NCBI GenBank assembly: GCA_006503475.1
Contig: RSEH01000157.1
Coordinates: forward strand, 48,820-112,819
Source of the DNA: Stentor roeselii
Taxonomy: Eukaryota; Ciliophora; Heterotrichea; Heterotrichida; Stentoridae
Length of the DNA: 64,000 bases
Direction of reading: 5' to 3'
Shown here: positions 52,601-62,609 of the stretch, piece after piece
Layout of the letters: each line of letters begins with the position of its first letter
Position numbering within the stretch: position 1 is the stretch's first letter
Notes under the pieces: generated by a model
The model's database searches: none
Seen by the model: the letters and a program-made list of their open reading frames with translations, nothing else
Told to the model about the DNA's origin: nothing
Position numbers and translations under genes: made by a program

Positions 52601-55265
52601 TCTTTGTGAGGAAAATGGAAATTTTACTAGATGTAATTGTTCAAAAAATCAGTATTTGTATAAAGTTTGTCATGATTGTGACTTAAGATGCTCTTCTTGC
52701 TTCGGAAAACTTTATTTTCAATGTCTTTCTTGTGTTGGGGTCCTTATGGATGGAATTTGTTTTGAATCATGTCCAAGAGGCTTTGTAGAAAATAATAGAA
52801 CATGTAAGAGAACTCAAGACTTAGCTCTTAGCTTTTTGTTTTACAGTAAAACTCCTTTACTTGAAAGAAAAAGTAAAATAAATGCAACTTTTGATAGAGA
52901 AAAAACAGAAAATTTTCCAGTTTTACTTTATCAAAGAGGATTTTACTTTCAAGAAAATTCTTCTTGTCTTAGGTATAAAGATCATGATTCATTATTGGTT
53001 TCTCCAGTTTTTCTTGTCAAGTTTTGGGCAAAAATTTTTAATGATTCTGAAATTTTTGTTATAAATTCTTCAGAACTTTTTAGGTTCAGGTTTTTGGAAG
53101 GAGAAAAATTTTCTGTGCTTTTTAGACTGGATGGAAATGAAACATTGATTCAGGTTGATAATCCTTTCAATAAATCGAGTTGGCATCAGGTTTGTATTGG
53201 ATTTTTTAATGAAACTTCGTATTTCTTGATGTTAAATGTTGATGGTAATGATCTCTTGAAAAAGCAACTGCTTTATTTTCCTTATAAAGATAGTTCGAGT
53301 TCAGAGCTTATCTTGGGCAACAATAGTTTCGGATTTTTCTATTCTTTTGAAATTTATACCATATGGACATCAGAAATACTTAAATTTGAATCATTCCCAG
53401 TCTCACTTGTAGATTGTGAGCAAAGCGAATTCAAATCAGAAAAAGGATGTGAAAAATGTCCAGAAATCTGTAAATATGGCTGCTTAAACTCATCCGAATG
53501 TAATTCATGCACATCACACTCTTGTTTCTTATGCAAAAATCTTCTTCCTAATATCTGCGAAGCCTGCCGTCCTCCACATATCTTAAAAGGCGCAGAATGT
53601 ATCGAATGTCCCTACTCACAATTTTTCAATTACAAGACAAGCCAATGTTCTAATTGTCCTTTACTCTGCTTAACCTGTTCTAAGGATTCCTTCTGTTTAA
53701 ACTGCACTGAAAACAGTCAACTTTCAAAAGAGTCTCTCTGTGAATGCGAATTCGGTTTTTCGCAAAAAGACGAAAAATGCTTCAAACGTTTTTTTAATGC
53801 TTTCGTGCAACTTGATGTAAAAAATTTGGTAACTATAAATTTTGATGAACCTCTTCGAAATAGCTTAACAGAGAAGAATATCTCAGCAACTGTTGACAAA
53901 ATGAATGTCGAAGTTCAAGTTGAAATGAAAGATGCTGAACTCGTTTATGTTACTTTAATACTTTCGAATGAATTAGAAAATAAAAAAGGGAGGTTCTTGA
54001 GATTAGACTTTGATAAAGGAATTGTATCGGCTTGGGGATCAAGTCTTAATAAAACAAAATTTTCTTTTAAGATGTTTGATCAGGTTTTTCATGATTCTGC
54101 TCAAGAGATTAAAAGTTTACAAAAATCTGGAAAGGTTGTTACAACTACAGCAGCTGCTGCTGCTTTGACTTCTGGAGCGATTTTAATGAATCCTACTATT
54201 GTTTTCAATTTATTGAATTTGGTGGAAATGTTTTCTTATGCACTGCTTTTTGATGTGGAGTTTGATGAAAAGTTTATTGATTTTTTGGTTAGTTTAAAAA
54301 AGTCTTCGAAATTGCCTAGTCTTACTTTGCCAATCGATTTAAAAGAATCAGTATTACCAAAAAAATATGTCAGATATGATATCCAAACAAGTCTTTTTAT
54401 CGTTAATTCAGGATACTTACTCATTATGATTACTATTTCTTTGATTTTAACTCTAGTTGCTTATTCATTGACATTCTCTTCAAATGATATCATAAAAGTA
54501 TTTTTTCTTAAAGTTTTTAAATTCTTTTTCTTCGGGTGGTTCCATCGAACTTGTATTCAAAGTTGTTTTGATTTAGGTGTTTTTGGCTTACTTAGCATAA
54601 AATACTCTAGTTTAGAATCAAATTTAACGATATTCGACTGGATAATGTGCTGTTTTATTGCTGTAACATTTAAATAGTGTTATTTTATCATCTGGATGAT
54701 AGTTCACATAAAATTTATACTAAAAACTCATTTTCCAGTGACAGAAGAAGATCTCCCTAACATTTTAAATCGTTTTTCTGTTATTTTTGAAGAATTTGAC
54801 TGTAAGCAATGGAACTTTTGCTTGTTTTATGTTATTTTCATTGTAAGAAGAACATGCATTTCAGTATTAATTATTTATTCAAATGGAATTCTGCAGCTTA
54901 TGGCAAGTATCTGCTTTTCCTTGATGGTAAAAACTATTTAGAATATCTTTTACCTTCATTATATAAACCCTTTCAAGCAAAAATTTGAAAACTTTTCATT
55001 TCTTTTGAATGAAATTTTATTGATTGTCTTTTATGCTTCATTGATACTTAAAGAACTGGATTTGATTGATATAAAATCTGAAGATTTAGCTATTGCTTCA
55101 ATTAGAATAATTATTGGGACTCTTGGATTTAATATTTTGGTTAATGTTTTAAAGATTGTCGTAAGTTTTTATAGCAAAATTAAAGCCAAATTCCAAACAA
55201 AGGTTTCAGCTCAGTTAATAACGACTCAAGTTTCAAAAATAAATGAGTTGAACCCTAAAGTTTAA
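49674..55265 (+). CDS. Giant cysteine-rich, ConA-like, multi-pass membrane protein, copy 2
   Basis: Exons 49674-54662, 54678-54926 and 54942-55265 give 1853 residues. Translation may start at the first ATG or at Met6 (MSLLFIFLALERY, the signal peptide core). It aligns with copy 1 along its full length: the LEL-K-F-x-G-T-L-K ConA strand, NNPE-x-DDPIALS, CRTWGTCN, DPIPAKFRGFYFK, CPRGF, CRPP-x-ILK and the TAAAAALTSG membrane helix. The order of ConA-like domains, cysteine blocks and seven membrane helices is the same, although copy 2 lacks one cysteine repeat block around residue 950. Conserved intron positions show the duplication kept the whole gene. The likely role is that of a surface receptor or adhesin; the ligand is unknown. 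Confidence 0.8.
54663..54677 (+). other. 15-nt intron 1 of receptor copy 2
   Basis: GTAACATTTAAATAG. Splicing joins ...CCFIA to CYFIIWMIV, matching copy 1. The TAG at its end is in frame. Confidence 0.9.
54927..54941 (+). other. 15-nt intron 2 of receptor copy 2
   Basis: GTAAAAACTATTTAG. Splicing joins SICFSLM to NIFYLHYINPF, matching copy 1. The TAG at its end is in frame. Confidence 0.9.
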
Positions 55266-56111
55266 ATAGATTTAGATTAAGGACTTAATATTATTTCTTT
55301 TGATTAGGTGCATATCCGATTAGAATCATTGAACTGCAAAATAAAATTGAATATCAATCTAATATTTTTACTGCATGTATTAAAATAATATGTGAAAATC
55401 ATAGATAAAATTAATTAAAATCCCTACTTTCTTTATTCTCCTGTAAAATAAATCAAAGAAAATATATTTCACTCATAAACTACAGATTTAATATTATAAT
55501 TCACTGATAATCAAACCAATATCTAATAATTAGACTAAAAGAATTTACATTAAATTCCAGCAGGATAGGAAAACATTTGTAACTATTTATTATTGTTTTA
55601 ATCTTTTAAAGCAGAATTTTTATAGTTTTTGTAAATAACTGATAATAACAAATCATTCACTAATGAATTTCATCTCTAATATGAAAGTCTAGTTCAAATG
55701 AAGTATTATTAATCATTACTCGATACATATTATAGCTCTGAAATATAGATGTAAATTTTAAATAAACTCTAAATTTTAAACTAAAATATGTAAAATTTTC
55801 CTCAAAGATCAATCTAAGCAGGTCCAAAACTCTTTATTTTATCTATAGAAAAATCTTCGAGTAGGAAAGAATAACAAACTAATCTATTATAATCTAATCA
55901 AGCATGAATGATGATTCGATTCTCAAGGATTATCCCAACTCTAGAAATAATCTCAAAAATCTTTCTGGAAATAAACTGGACTACATCTAATTTAAGTTAA
56001 AATCATATTGATTAAAACCTTGACATATTCCTATCTTGGTCATTTAAACAGGTTTAACAAGATCTAAATTTTAAGAATTTTAAGTAATCCAAAGTTCCTA
56101 TCAATTGTTCT
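55266..56111. other. A+T-rich spacer
   Basis: An 850-bp spacer between convergent genes. No sustained frame, repeat or RNA gene is seen. Confidence 0.5.
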
Positions 56112-56318
56112 TTAATCTAATTTAGTAAAAAAATTGTACTTCAAATCACCAGTCAAAGGTTGAAATTCGTCCTTTATCAATAATTTTGGACTTGAAGGCA
56201 TCAAGTAAGTTTTGACTCGAAGTACTCGAGGATGCACGATTTTTTCATTCTTGTCTGCTTCTAAAGCAGTGATCGAATCAGAAAAGTTCTTAGGATAGCT
56301 CCGTAAAACTCGTGACAT
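56112..56318 (-). CDS. Small 68-aa protein of unknown function
   Basis: ATG in a CTTATAAATG context, the same start context as several confident genes here, then 68 codons to TAA. The protein (MSRVLRSYPKNFSD..., ending FFTKLD) is basic at the start and has no signal peptide, membrane span or zinc cluster. It sits alone in A+T-rich DNA, and its mixed codon use with C and G at third positions is unlike the surrounding spacer. It is probably a real small gene. Function is unknown. Confidence 0.5.
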   Translation of the reverse strand: MSRVLRSYPKNFSDSITALEADKNEKIVHPRVLRVKTYLMPSSPKLLIKDEFQPLTGDLKYNFFTKLD

Positions 56319-56665
56319 TTATAAGACCCAAAATAACCAAAAAAATATGTCATTTTCAGTATAAGATGCAACGGTTTAATATCTATTACTGAATTCTATA
56401 GAAACTGGCGCTGATTAATTATTTTTCCTACAAGAGTCAAGATAAGTGATGTTTTTTTAATTAATCCATTAATCACAAAAGCATATATTCTAATTTAATT
56501 TCCCTTTCACTTCTTTGTTTTAGAAAACCAGTTATTTCACCCAAAATCTCTAAAAACCACGAAAGAATCCAAAAAATGCTTAAGACTTAAAAAATTAAAT
56601 AATCAATAACAACAATACCCTCCGAAAGAACCCTAAAATTCCATCCTTTTTCACCCATTCTGTAA
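56319..56665. other. A+T-rich spacer
   Basis: The space between the small minus-strand gene and the 28-bp repeat array. No features are supported. Confidence 0.45.
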
Positions 56666-56821
56666 ATTAAACCACCCAATGCCAAAACCTTTCATTAAAC
56701 CACCCAATGCCGAAACCTTTCATTAAACCACCCAATGCCAAAACCTTTCATTAAACCACCCAATGCCAAAACCTTTCATTAAACCACCCAATGCCAAAAC
56801 CTTTCATTAAACGACCTAACC
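56666..56821. repeat. 28-bp tandem repeat array, 5 units plus a partial
   Basis: Units start at 56666, 56694, 56722, 56750 and 56778, and a 16-bp partial starts at 56806. Each begins ATTAAACCACCCAATGCC and ends AACCTTTC. Units are identical except one A-to-G change in unit 2 (GCCGAAAC). The array ends about 55 bp before the GH5 start codon. Confidence 0.95.
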
Positions 56822-56874
56822 AAAAAAGCCCTCATCAAATTCTTTCAATATAATACTTAAAATAATATTCCAAT

Positions 56875-58005
56875 ATGAAAGTAGCATCACTATTGCTAAC
56901 AATATTTTCAACAATCCCTATAATTTCAGCTTCAAACTGGTACCAGTCAAACGGGGTCCTTTATAAAGACGGTCAGCCGATAGTCTTGCACGGTGTGAGT
57001 TGGTTCGGCCTTGAAACAACAGACCGAGCACCCAGCGGTCTTTGGACATCGAATGTGAAAAACGGTCAAACCATCGGCCACAGCATTTCCTGGTTCATGC
57101 AGAAGATAAAAGACTTGGGCTTCAACGCGTTAAGAATTCCTTTATCGCCTCAAGGAATGTCAAAAGACGGGAACTCTTACCCAACAGCTTCCTGGGCTCG
57201 ACAATGGGACCCGTCACTGACAAACGGTTGGGCAGTGCTGAACTCGATGCTTTCAGAAGCGAATAAAGTAGGACTTTACGTCGTGATTGACTACCAGACC
57301 TGCAGTGACATGATGATTGGGAATAATCTTCCTGGAAGTCCGACGAATTGCCCAGGGTATACTTTGAATGACTGGATAAACGACTTGAACACCCTTGTCG
57401 GTCTTTCAAAGGTCTACCCGAACATCTTCGCTGTTGACATCTTCAATGAGCCGCATGATATTCCTTGGTCCACCTGGCAGCAGTACGCTCAGCAGGCGTT
57501 GTCACAGATCTACAGCACTAACCCCAATATCGTGTATTTCATCGAAGGCATCAATGGACAAGTCCCTAACGACCCGGTTTGGACCTGCTGGGGAGAAAAC
57601 CTTTATAATGTCGGGTCTCAGCCTGTTGTGCCTGAAGGAGTCCCTTTGAATAAAATCATTTATACTCCGCATGTTTATGATGTCTGTCAAAATAACTATG
57701 CCAGGAGCTTTGGGTATTTGAATGGGGGCCAAAATACGGTTATTGTTGGAGAGTTCGGGTATAACTCGCAGGACTCGGGTGATACTGGAACTTTTATACC
57801 CAACCTTATGAACTATTTGCAAAGTGCAAAAATTAACTCGTTCTTTTATTGGTGTATCAATGCGAATGACTCTACACTTGGGTATCTTGTTTCTAGTGAC
57901 TCTACTTGGTGCACTGTCAGTGCTGAGAAGATTCAGAGGTTTAGGGCTTATGGAATTAACCCTCAGAGCTATATCACTAGTGTCAACCCTCCAAGTCTTT
58001 GCTAG
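56875..58005 (+). CDS. Secreted GH5 endo-beta-1,4-glucanase (cellulase)
   Basis: 376 residues with a clear signal peptide (MKVASLLLTIFSTIPIISA, cleaved near residue 20). The TIM-barrel landmarks of glycoside hydrolase family 5 are present: LHGVSWFGLET, LRIPLS, DIFNEPHD with acid/base Glu192, TPHVYDV, and IVGEFGY with nucleophile Glu293, followed by FFYWCINANDS. The wording resembles bacterial and protist GH5 cellulases acting on beta-1,4-glucan. It is probably secreted into food vacuoles or the medium. G+C is visibly higher than in the adjacent spacers and receptor genes. No cellulose-binding module is present. A past transfer from a bacterium is possible. Confidence 0.9.
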   Translation: MKVASLLLTIFSTIPIISASNWYQSNGVLYKDGQPIVLHGVSWFGLETTDRAPSGLWTSNVKNGQTIGHSISWFMQKIKDLGFNALRIPLSPQGMSKDGNSYPTASWARQWDPSLTNGWAVLNSMLSEANKVGLYVVIDYQTCSDMMIGNNLPGSPTNCPGYTLNDWINDLNTLVGLSKVYPNIFAVDIFNEPHDIPWSTWQQYAQQALSQIYSTNPNIVYFIEGINGQVPNDPVWTCWGENLYNVGSQPVVPEGVPLNKIIYTPHVYDVCQNNYARSFGYLNGGQNTVIVGEFGYNSQDSGDTGTFIPNLMNYLQSAKINSFFYWCINANDSTLGYLVSSDSTWCTVSAEKIQRFRAYGINPQSYITSVNPPSLC

Positions 58006-58654
58006 GGTTTATTATTAGGTAAAATTTATGGAATTAAAGCGGTTGAATTTAATATTTGGATAAAGTTTTAAAATTTTGGATTATTTGATTAAGTGATTGG
58101 GTCTTGAATATGGGACTTGTGGTTTTTTGTTATTAGGGTTCTTAGGTTTAGGAATTAATCGATTGTTAGTATTTAAACATTTTGTTTAAAATAAGAATAT
58201 TTTTGTTAATATAATTCAAAGGTTATATTTATAATACAATGAAAGTCTAACTTTACTCAAGTTATAAGCTTTTGATATAATTTATTATATAAATTTTAGA
58301 TAAATTCAATTGAAGATATTCGTGGAATTAGATTTTATTATAGACAGATTTACTATGTTTGTATTTGAGAGAATAATACTTTAAAGATAGACTAAAATTA
58401 TCCTTAGAGATTATATAAAAGTGTATATAATTATTAAACCTTGAAGTATTTTATAGTTCTATTAAATCTTTAAAAATATCATTGAAATTGATATCAGTAG
58501 CTTTTCCGTTTGATGGTTTATTCCTAAGTTAATCCTTTTGCTTAGATAATTAAAGCTAATCCTGATTTAATATGAGTCAACAATTTGATAGTAAAAATCA
58601 CTTAGTTTTTTAAATCCGAATAATAAACATAACCCTATCAATCTAATTAAACAC
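58006..58654. other. A+T-rich spacer
   Basis: The space between the convergent GH5 and WD40-channel genes. No reading frame, repeat or RNA gene is visible. Confidence 0.5.
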
Positions 58655-61600
58655 TTATTTAAGAGTCGCTCCTCTTTTTCTTTGATCTTTTAATTCTGTT
58701 TTAATTGCTTTGATATTCTTAGCAAGTTGATCTTCACTATCATAAGACTCTTCAATATCACAAATCTGAAGAAACTTATTTCCTTTTGAGTCTTGACTAG
58801 GTTTGATCATCGACTCAATTTCTAAGACCATGGATGCGATTTGAATGTAATCCGCTATTTCTGAGTTCTGACTGACCTTGATGAAGGTGTAAGACATGAT
58901 AGATATGAGCATATTCATTAAAATGATGAGGTTGAAAATAAGCATCAAAATGGTCAAAAACCAGTTGAAAGTGTCTTCAGGTTCAACTCTCAAGTTTCCA
59001 GTTGTAGCAAGGAAACTGTTGATCAGATGTTCTTTAAATGAAAGGTTCTTATCTCTAATGACCTGGATCATTGTAAAGCTGAAAATCGAGTAGGTTAAAA
59101 CTATAGAAAAAGACCTCATGTCAATCATCACGTTTTGGATAAGCTGCACTAAGTACCGAGTTTCATTAAACAACTTGAAAAAAAGTATGCCTCTTATAAA
59201 GCTAACCAAAGCCAGAAAGCTGATGAACTCATTCCGATAAACTTCACTGTCAAAAGGATAAAAACAGTAAAACATCGTTAGGAAAATCCTCATGATATCA
59301 AAATAGTTCCAGAAATCCGACCAAAACAGCCTAAAGTTCTGATAAAGCTGCAAAATATCATAAATAAACAAAAGAATTGCAAGAAACCCAATCAAAATCT
59401 TCCCTGCCCATTCATACTCAGTGTTCAAAATAAAAAGCAGATGCACACAAAAGCCTATCAAAAAGATGAAATACAGAAAAGCTTGCAAAAACTGAAACTT
59501 TTTCATTCTTTCCCATTTCCTGTTCAGCAAGTATTGGATGTACTTGGTCTTAAAGATCTTCGTATTTCGACATTTCAATAAACTCTTCAGAAATTCAATG
59601 CTTCCTGGTGTCCCGTCACTTAATTCGAGGCGAATCGCACTGGTGTATATAGAAATCGCTACTTTTGTTGTGTCTTTTTCCATCACATCATCTGATGGAG
59701 CTATTGTTTTTGATCGAATCAGCTGCTCTATCAGAGAATCACTATTTTCATCAGTTTTTGAAGAATTTTTTATTGGCTCATCATTTTGGAGAAGCTCCGG
59801 GAAAAACCTTTCTGCGATTGGGTTTATTGTTGGGGAGAGAATTATTATTGGAAGCCTTTTTGAACTTGCAAATCGGGGGAAGTCCTTTTTGTCAGTTTTG
59901 AAAAGGATCTGGTCGTAAAAGTTGTGCAAATAGTTCTTGCCTTGAAGGTTTAACTGGATGATTGTGTCTTGAGTAATGAAGGATAAACTATGGCTATTTT
60001 TTTCTAGATAGGTTTTAGTTGAATTCAGTAGGACTTTAAGGAATTTATCACAGTTTTTTGTTGTGGATATCGAGTAAGGGTCACCTTTTAATGAAGGCAC
60101 AGGAAACCTTGGAAATACACGCTCAAGACTTGCTTTCAAATGACGGTTAAAATTAGCAAAAGCATAAAATATCATTGTATTGAACCTAAACGGAAAAACT
60201 ACCCAATTATCCCATTTTGGGTTATATTCAACGTTTTCAGAACATAAAATATTATATATATAATAAATATATTCATATTTATCATCCATTTTTGGTCCAA
60301 TAACTGCAAAGTCTTCACCCAAGACAGGATATTCAAGTATCATCATATCTTCGTTTCCTCTTAAAAAGATTAAACTATCTTCACCAAGTAAAAATTCCTT
60401 TGTATCATAAATCATCTCCGTAGACATAATCTCAGTATAATTAGTAAGGTTCCAGTAAATCATGACCCTATTATCAGTATTTTTATTATAGTCAGTGTTA
60501 CCCATATCTGCGAAACCTATATCATCAGTATCTTTACTAAAAGACTTCTTCTTATTCGACAAAAAAGATAAAAGCGAATTACTTCTATCAACTTTCAAAG
60601 AGTGAATTTCATATCCAGTATCAAGAGAAACCAAAAGTTCCTTTGAGCTCAAGGCCCAGACTTTAATTGTACCATCACGACTTCCAGAAATAATTTTATT
60701 TTCATTCCTGGTAAGGGCTAAAGATGTGATGTGTCCAGTATGCCCGCTGAATTTGCAATGAGATTTTTCGTTTTTAAAATCCCAAATTATGATTTTACAG
60801 TCTTTACTTCCTGTCGCCAGCATGTTTCTGATAAGGTTTTTTGTTCCTCTTTGTTTCATATTTCGTCCGTCAATCCAGATCTTCGCAGTTATTTTGCTTT
60901 CATGACCCTTCAACTTGTAGATTTTTTCACTTTTTAAAGAGTTGCAATAGATGAAAGTGTTTTCATCTGAAATGCTGAAGATATGGTCTCCATCACGGTC
61001 GAAGTAAACACTGGATATTGAGATTTTCTTTTCAAGTTTGATTATTTTCACTTTGTTCAAAGTTTCTCGATCAAGAACAGTTATTTCATCATGATCCACA
61101 AAGGCAAGAAGAGACTTTTCCTTATTAAAATCAAGTGCTTTCGAGATGTTTTGAGATTCATAAATTTTTTTTATGTTATGAGTAAAGATATCGATAGCTT
61201 TGACAGAATGATTTTCGATGTAAATTATTTCTTTTTTGTTTGGGTTGTATACATAGGAAAGTGCTTTGCATTCAAATTTAAAACCTCTGCTAGAGACTGG
61301 AAAAGTTAAAGTCGCTATTCGAGAGTCCATGCTGTAAGTTCTGAGTTCTTCATTGTGAGAGCTTAGGTAAAAAGTTGAGATACTCTTAGTGTGGATTGGG
61401 ATTGGTATTTGAGAATTTTTAGCTTGGTTATCAATTATGATAAGTTTTCCATTGCTGAGAGAAACAGAAATTGTTTTTTCGTCCTTGCTCATGAAAACTT
61501 GGGTAGGCTCGAAATCAAAAGTGTGCTTTTTTTCATTTGTAAGATCAAGATTGAAGACCAATACACTTTTTCCTGATATTGCTAGAACTGTTTTTCCATT

Positions 61601-62287
61601 TCTAGCGTATTTAAGCTTGGTTGCCTCATTCTTAAGTTTCGCTTCGAACTTTTTCCCATCCTTGTCAATTCTTTCAATTTTGCCATCAGTATATCCTAGA
61701 AGCCATTCTTTTTGACTGAATTTGAATGCAGAAAACTTACCTTCAAATATGATTTCTTCTTTATAGTGCCCAGGGTTCAGGTTGATTTTAAGTATTCCTC
61801 TCATAGAAATTGCGTATAAAAAGTTACCTACTGAGTCACAAAAAATAAAAGAAATCGAAGGCTCTTTTGATTGAATTATTTTGAAGTCATTAAAAGTCTT
61901 TATGTCAACTTCAACAATTTCTTCAGTGTTAGTACTGATGTAGAGCTTTTGAGTTCGCTCATTCACTGCCAGTTTGCTCAGATATTTTTCGGGGATGTGA
62001 AGAGTTTCAATTCTATTATTTTTTTCGTATTTTGAGAATGAATATTTCCCTATATTTGAACTTCTGCAGAGGAAAAACGAAATTTCTAATTCGTTTACTT
62101 GGACTGCTTCTCGGATCTTGTATCCTGTGTCGAAGTATTTTGGAAATAGGTCTTCGCAGCGGTTCTTTATTAGTTGCATGCACTCAGTCACGGTATCGAG
62201 ACTAAACTTTTTCTTTAGAACTCCTCCAAGTTGAGAACTGTCATTTCTCATCGAATTGAGATGACTTAGTTGACGTTCATTATCCAT
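58655..62287 (-). CDS. WD40-repeat protein fused to a TRP-like ion channel domain
   Basis: 1210 residues. Residues about 70-660 are propeller strands; the clearest WD blades are near 440-560 (LKGHESKITAKIW, ATGSKDCKIIIWDF, FSGHTGHITSLAL, SGSRDGTIKVWAL). After a linker come six hydrophobic helices from about 945 to 1140: the first begins near FLQAFLYFIFLIGFCVHLLF, a charged S4-S5 zone includes IRGILFFKLFNETRYLVQL, then a pore-like loop (FKEHLINSFLATTGN) and S6 (WFLTILMLIFNLIILMNMLISIM). S6 ending in NMLIS resembles TRP-family channels (NMLIAMM). A charged helix closes the protein. Likely a cation channel with a cytosolic propeller; gating and location are unknown. Confidence 0.82.
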   Translation of the reverse strand: MDNERQLSHLNSMRNDSSQLGGVLKKKFSLDTVTECMQLIKNRCEDLFPKYFDTGYKIREAVQVNELEISFFLCRSSNIGKYSFSKYEKNNRIETLHIPEKYLSKLAVNERTQKLYISTNTEEIVEVDIKTFNDFKIIQSKEPSISFIFCDSVGNFLYAISMRGILKINLNPGHYKEEIIFEGKFSAFKFSQKEWLLGYTDGKIERIDKDGKKFEAKLKNEATKLKYARNGKTVLAISGKSVLVFNLDLTNEKKHTFDFEPTQVFMSKDEKTISVSLSNGKLIIIDNQAKNSQIPIPIHTKSISTFYLSSHNEELRTYSMDSRIATLTFPVSSRGFKFECKALSYVYNPNKKEIIYIENHSVKAIDIFTHNIKKIYESQNISKALDFNKEKSLLAFVDHDEITVLDRETLNKVKIIKLEKKISISSVYFDRDGDHIFSISDENTFIYCNSLKSEKIYKLKGHESKITAKIWIDGRNMKQRGTKNLIRNMLATGSKDCKIIIWDFKNEKSHCKFSGHTGHITSLALTRNENKIISGSRDGTIKVWALSSKELLVSLDTGYEIHSLKVDRSNSLLSFLSNKKKSFSKDTDDIGFADMGNTDYNKNTDNRVMIYWNLTNYTEIMSTEMIYDTKEFLLGEDSLIFLRGNEDMMILEYPVLGEDFAVIGPKMDDKYEYIYYIYNILCSENVEYNPKWDNWVVFPFRFNTMIFYAFANFNRHLKASLERVFPRFPVPSLKGDPYSISTTKNCDKFLKVLLNSTKTYLEKNSHSLSFITQDTIIQLNLQGKNYLHNFYDQILFKTDKKDFPRFASSKRLPIIILSPTINPIAERFFPELLQNDEPIKNSSKTDENSDSLIEQLIRSKTIAPSDDVMEKDTTKVAISIYTSAIRLELSDGTPGSIEFLKSLLKCRNTKIFKTKYIQYLLNRKWERMKKFQFLQAFLYFIFLIGFCVHLLFILNTEYEWAGKILIGFLAILLFIYDILQLYQNFRLFWSDFWNYFDIMRIFLTMFYCFYPFDSEVYRNEFISFLALVSFIRGILFFKLFNETRYLVQLIQNVMIDMRSFSIVLTYSIFSFTMIQVIRDKNLSFKEHLINSFLATTGNLRVEPEDTFNWFLTILMLIFNLIILMNMLISIMSYTFIKVSQNSEIADYIQIASMVLEIESMIKPSQDSKGNKFLQICDIEESYDSEDQLAKNIKAIKTELKDQRKRGATLK

Positions 62288-62609
62288 TTTTTATAGCAAA
62301 TTTTCAAAAGATAGACCATATTAATTAAGTTAAATATAGATTTGGTTGAATGGGAAAAAGAGATTTGCACAATTATGATGGAATTATTAGTGAACAGAGG
62401 AATTTTAAGTTTTAGCAATAATATAGCATGCTTAGCCTTCATATCAGAAAAATATTATTAAGAATTAACGGGGTGTACTACTTAAGTATCATAATCTTAA
62501 GTCTAGTCTGGATTTCTATATTTTTGTCCGTTTTATATTTTTGCATAGAAAAAGGAAATTTGAAAATTCGTTGAATACGATTATTTTGTCAAGTTTTTCT
62601 CATTAAAAA
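62288..62609. other. A+T-rich spacer
   Basis: Upstream of the WD40-channel gene on one side and of the Rab relic on the other. No supported features. Confidence 0.45.

Noticed and set aside
39473-58005. Functional pairing of chitin synthase and GH5 glucanase as a polysaccharide cluster
   Set aside because: They are 15 kb apart with unrelated receptor genes between, and act on different polymers; nothing indicates co-regulation.
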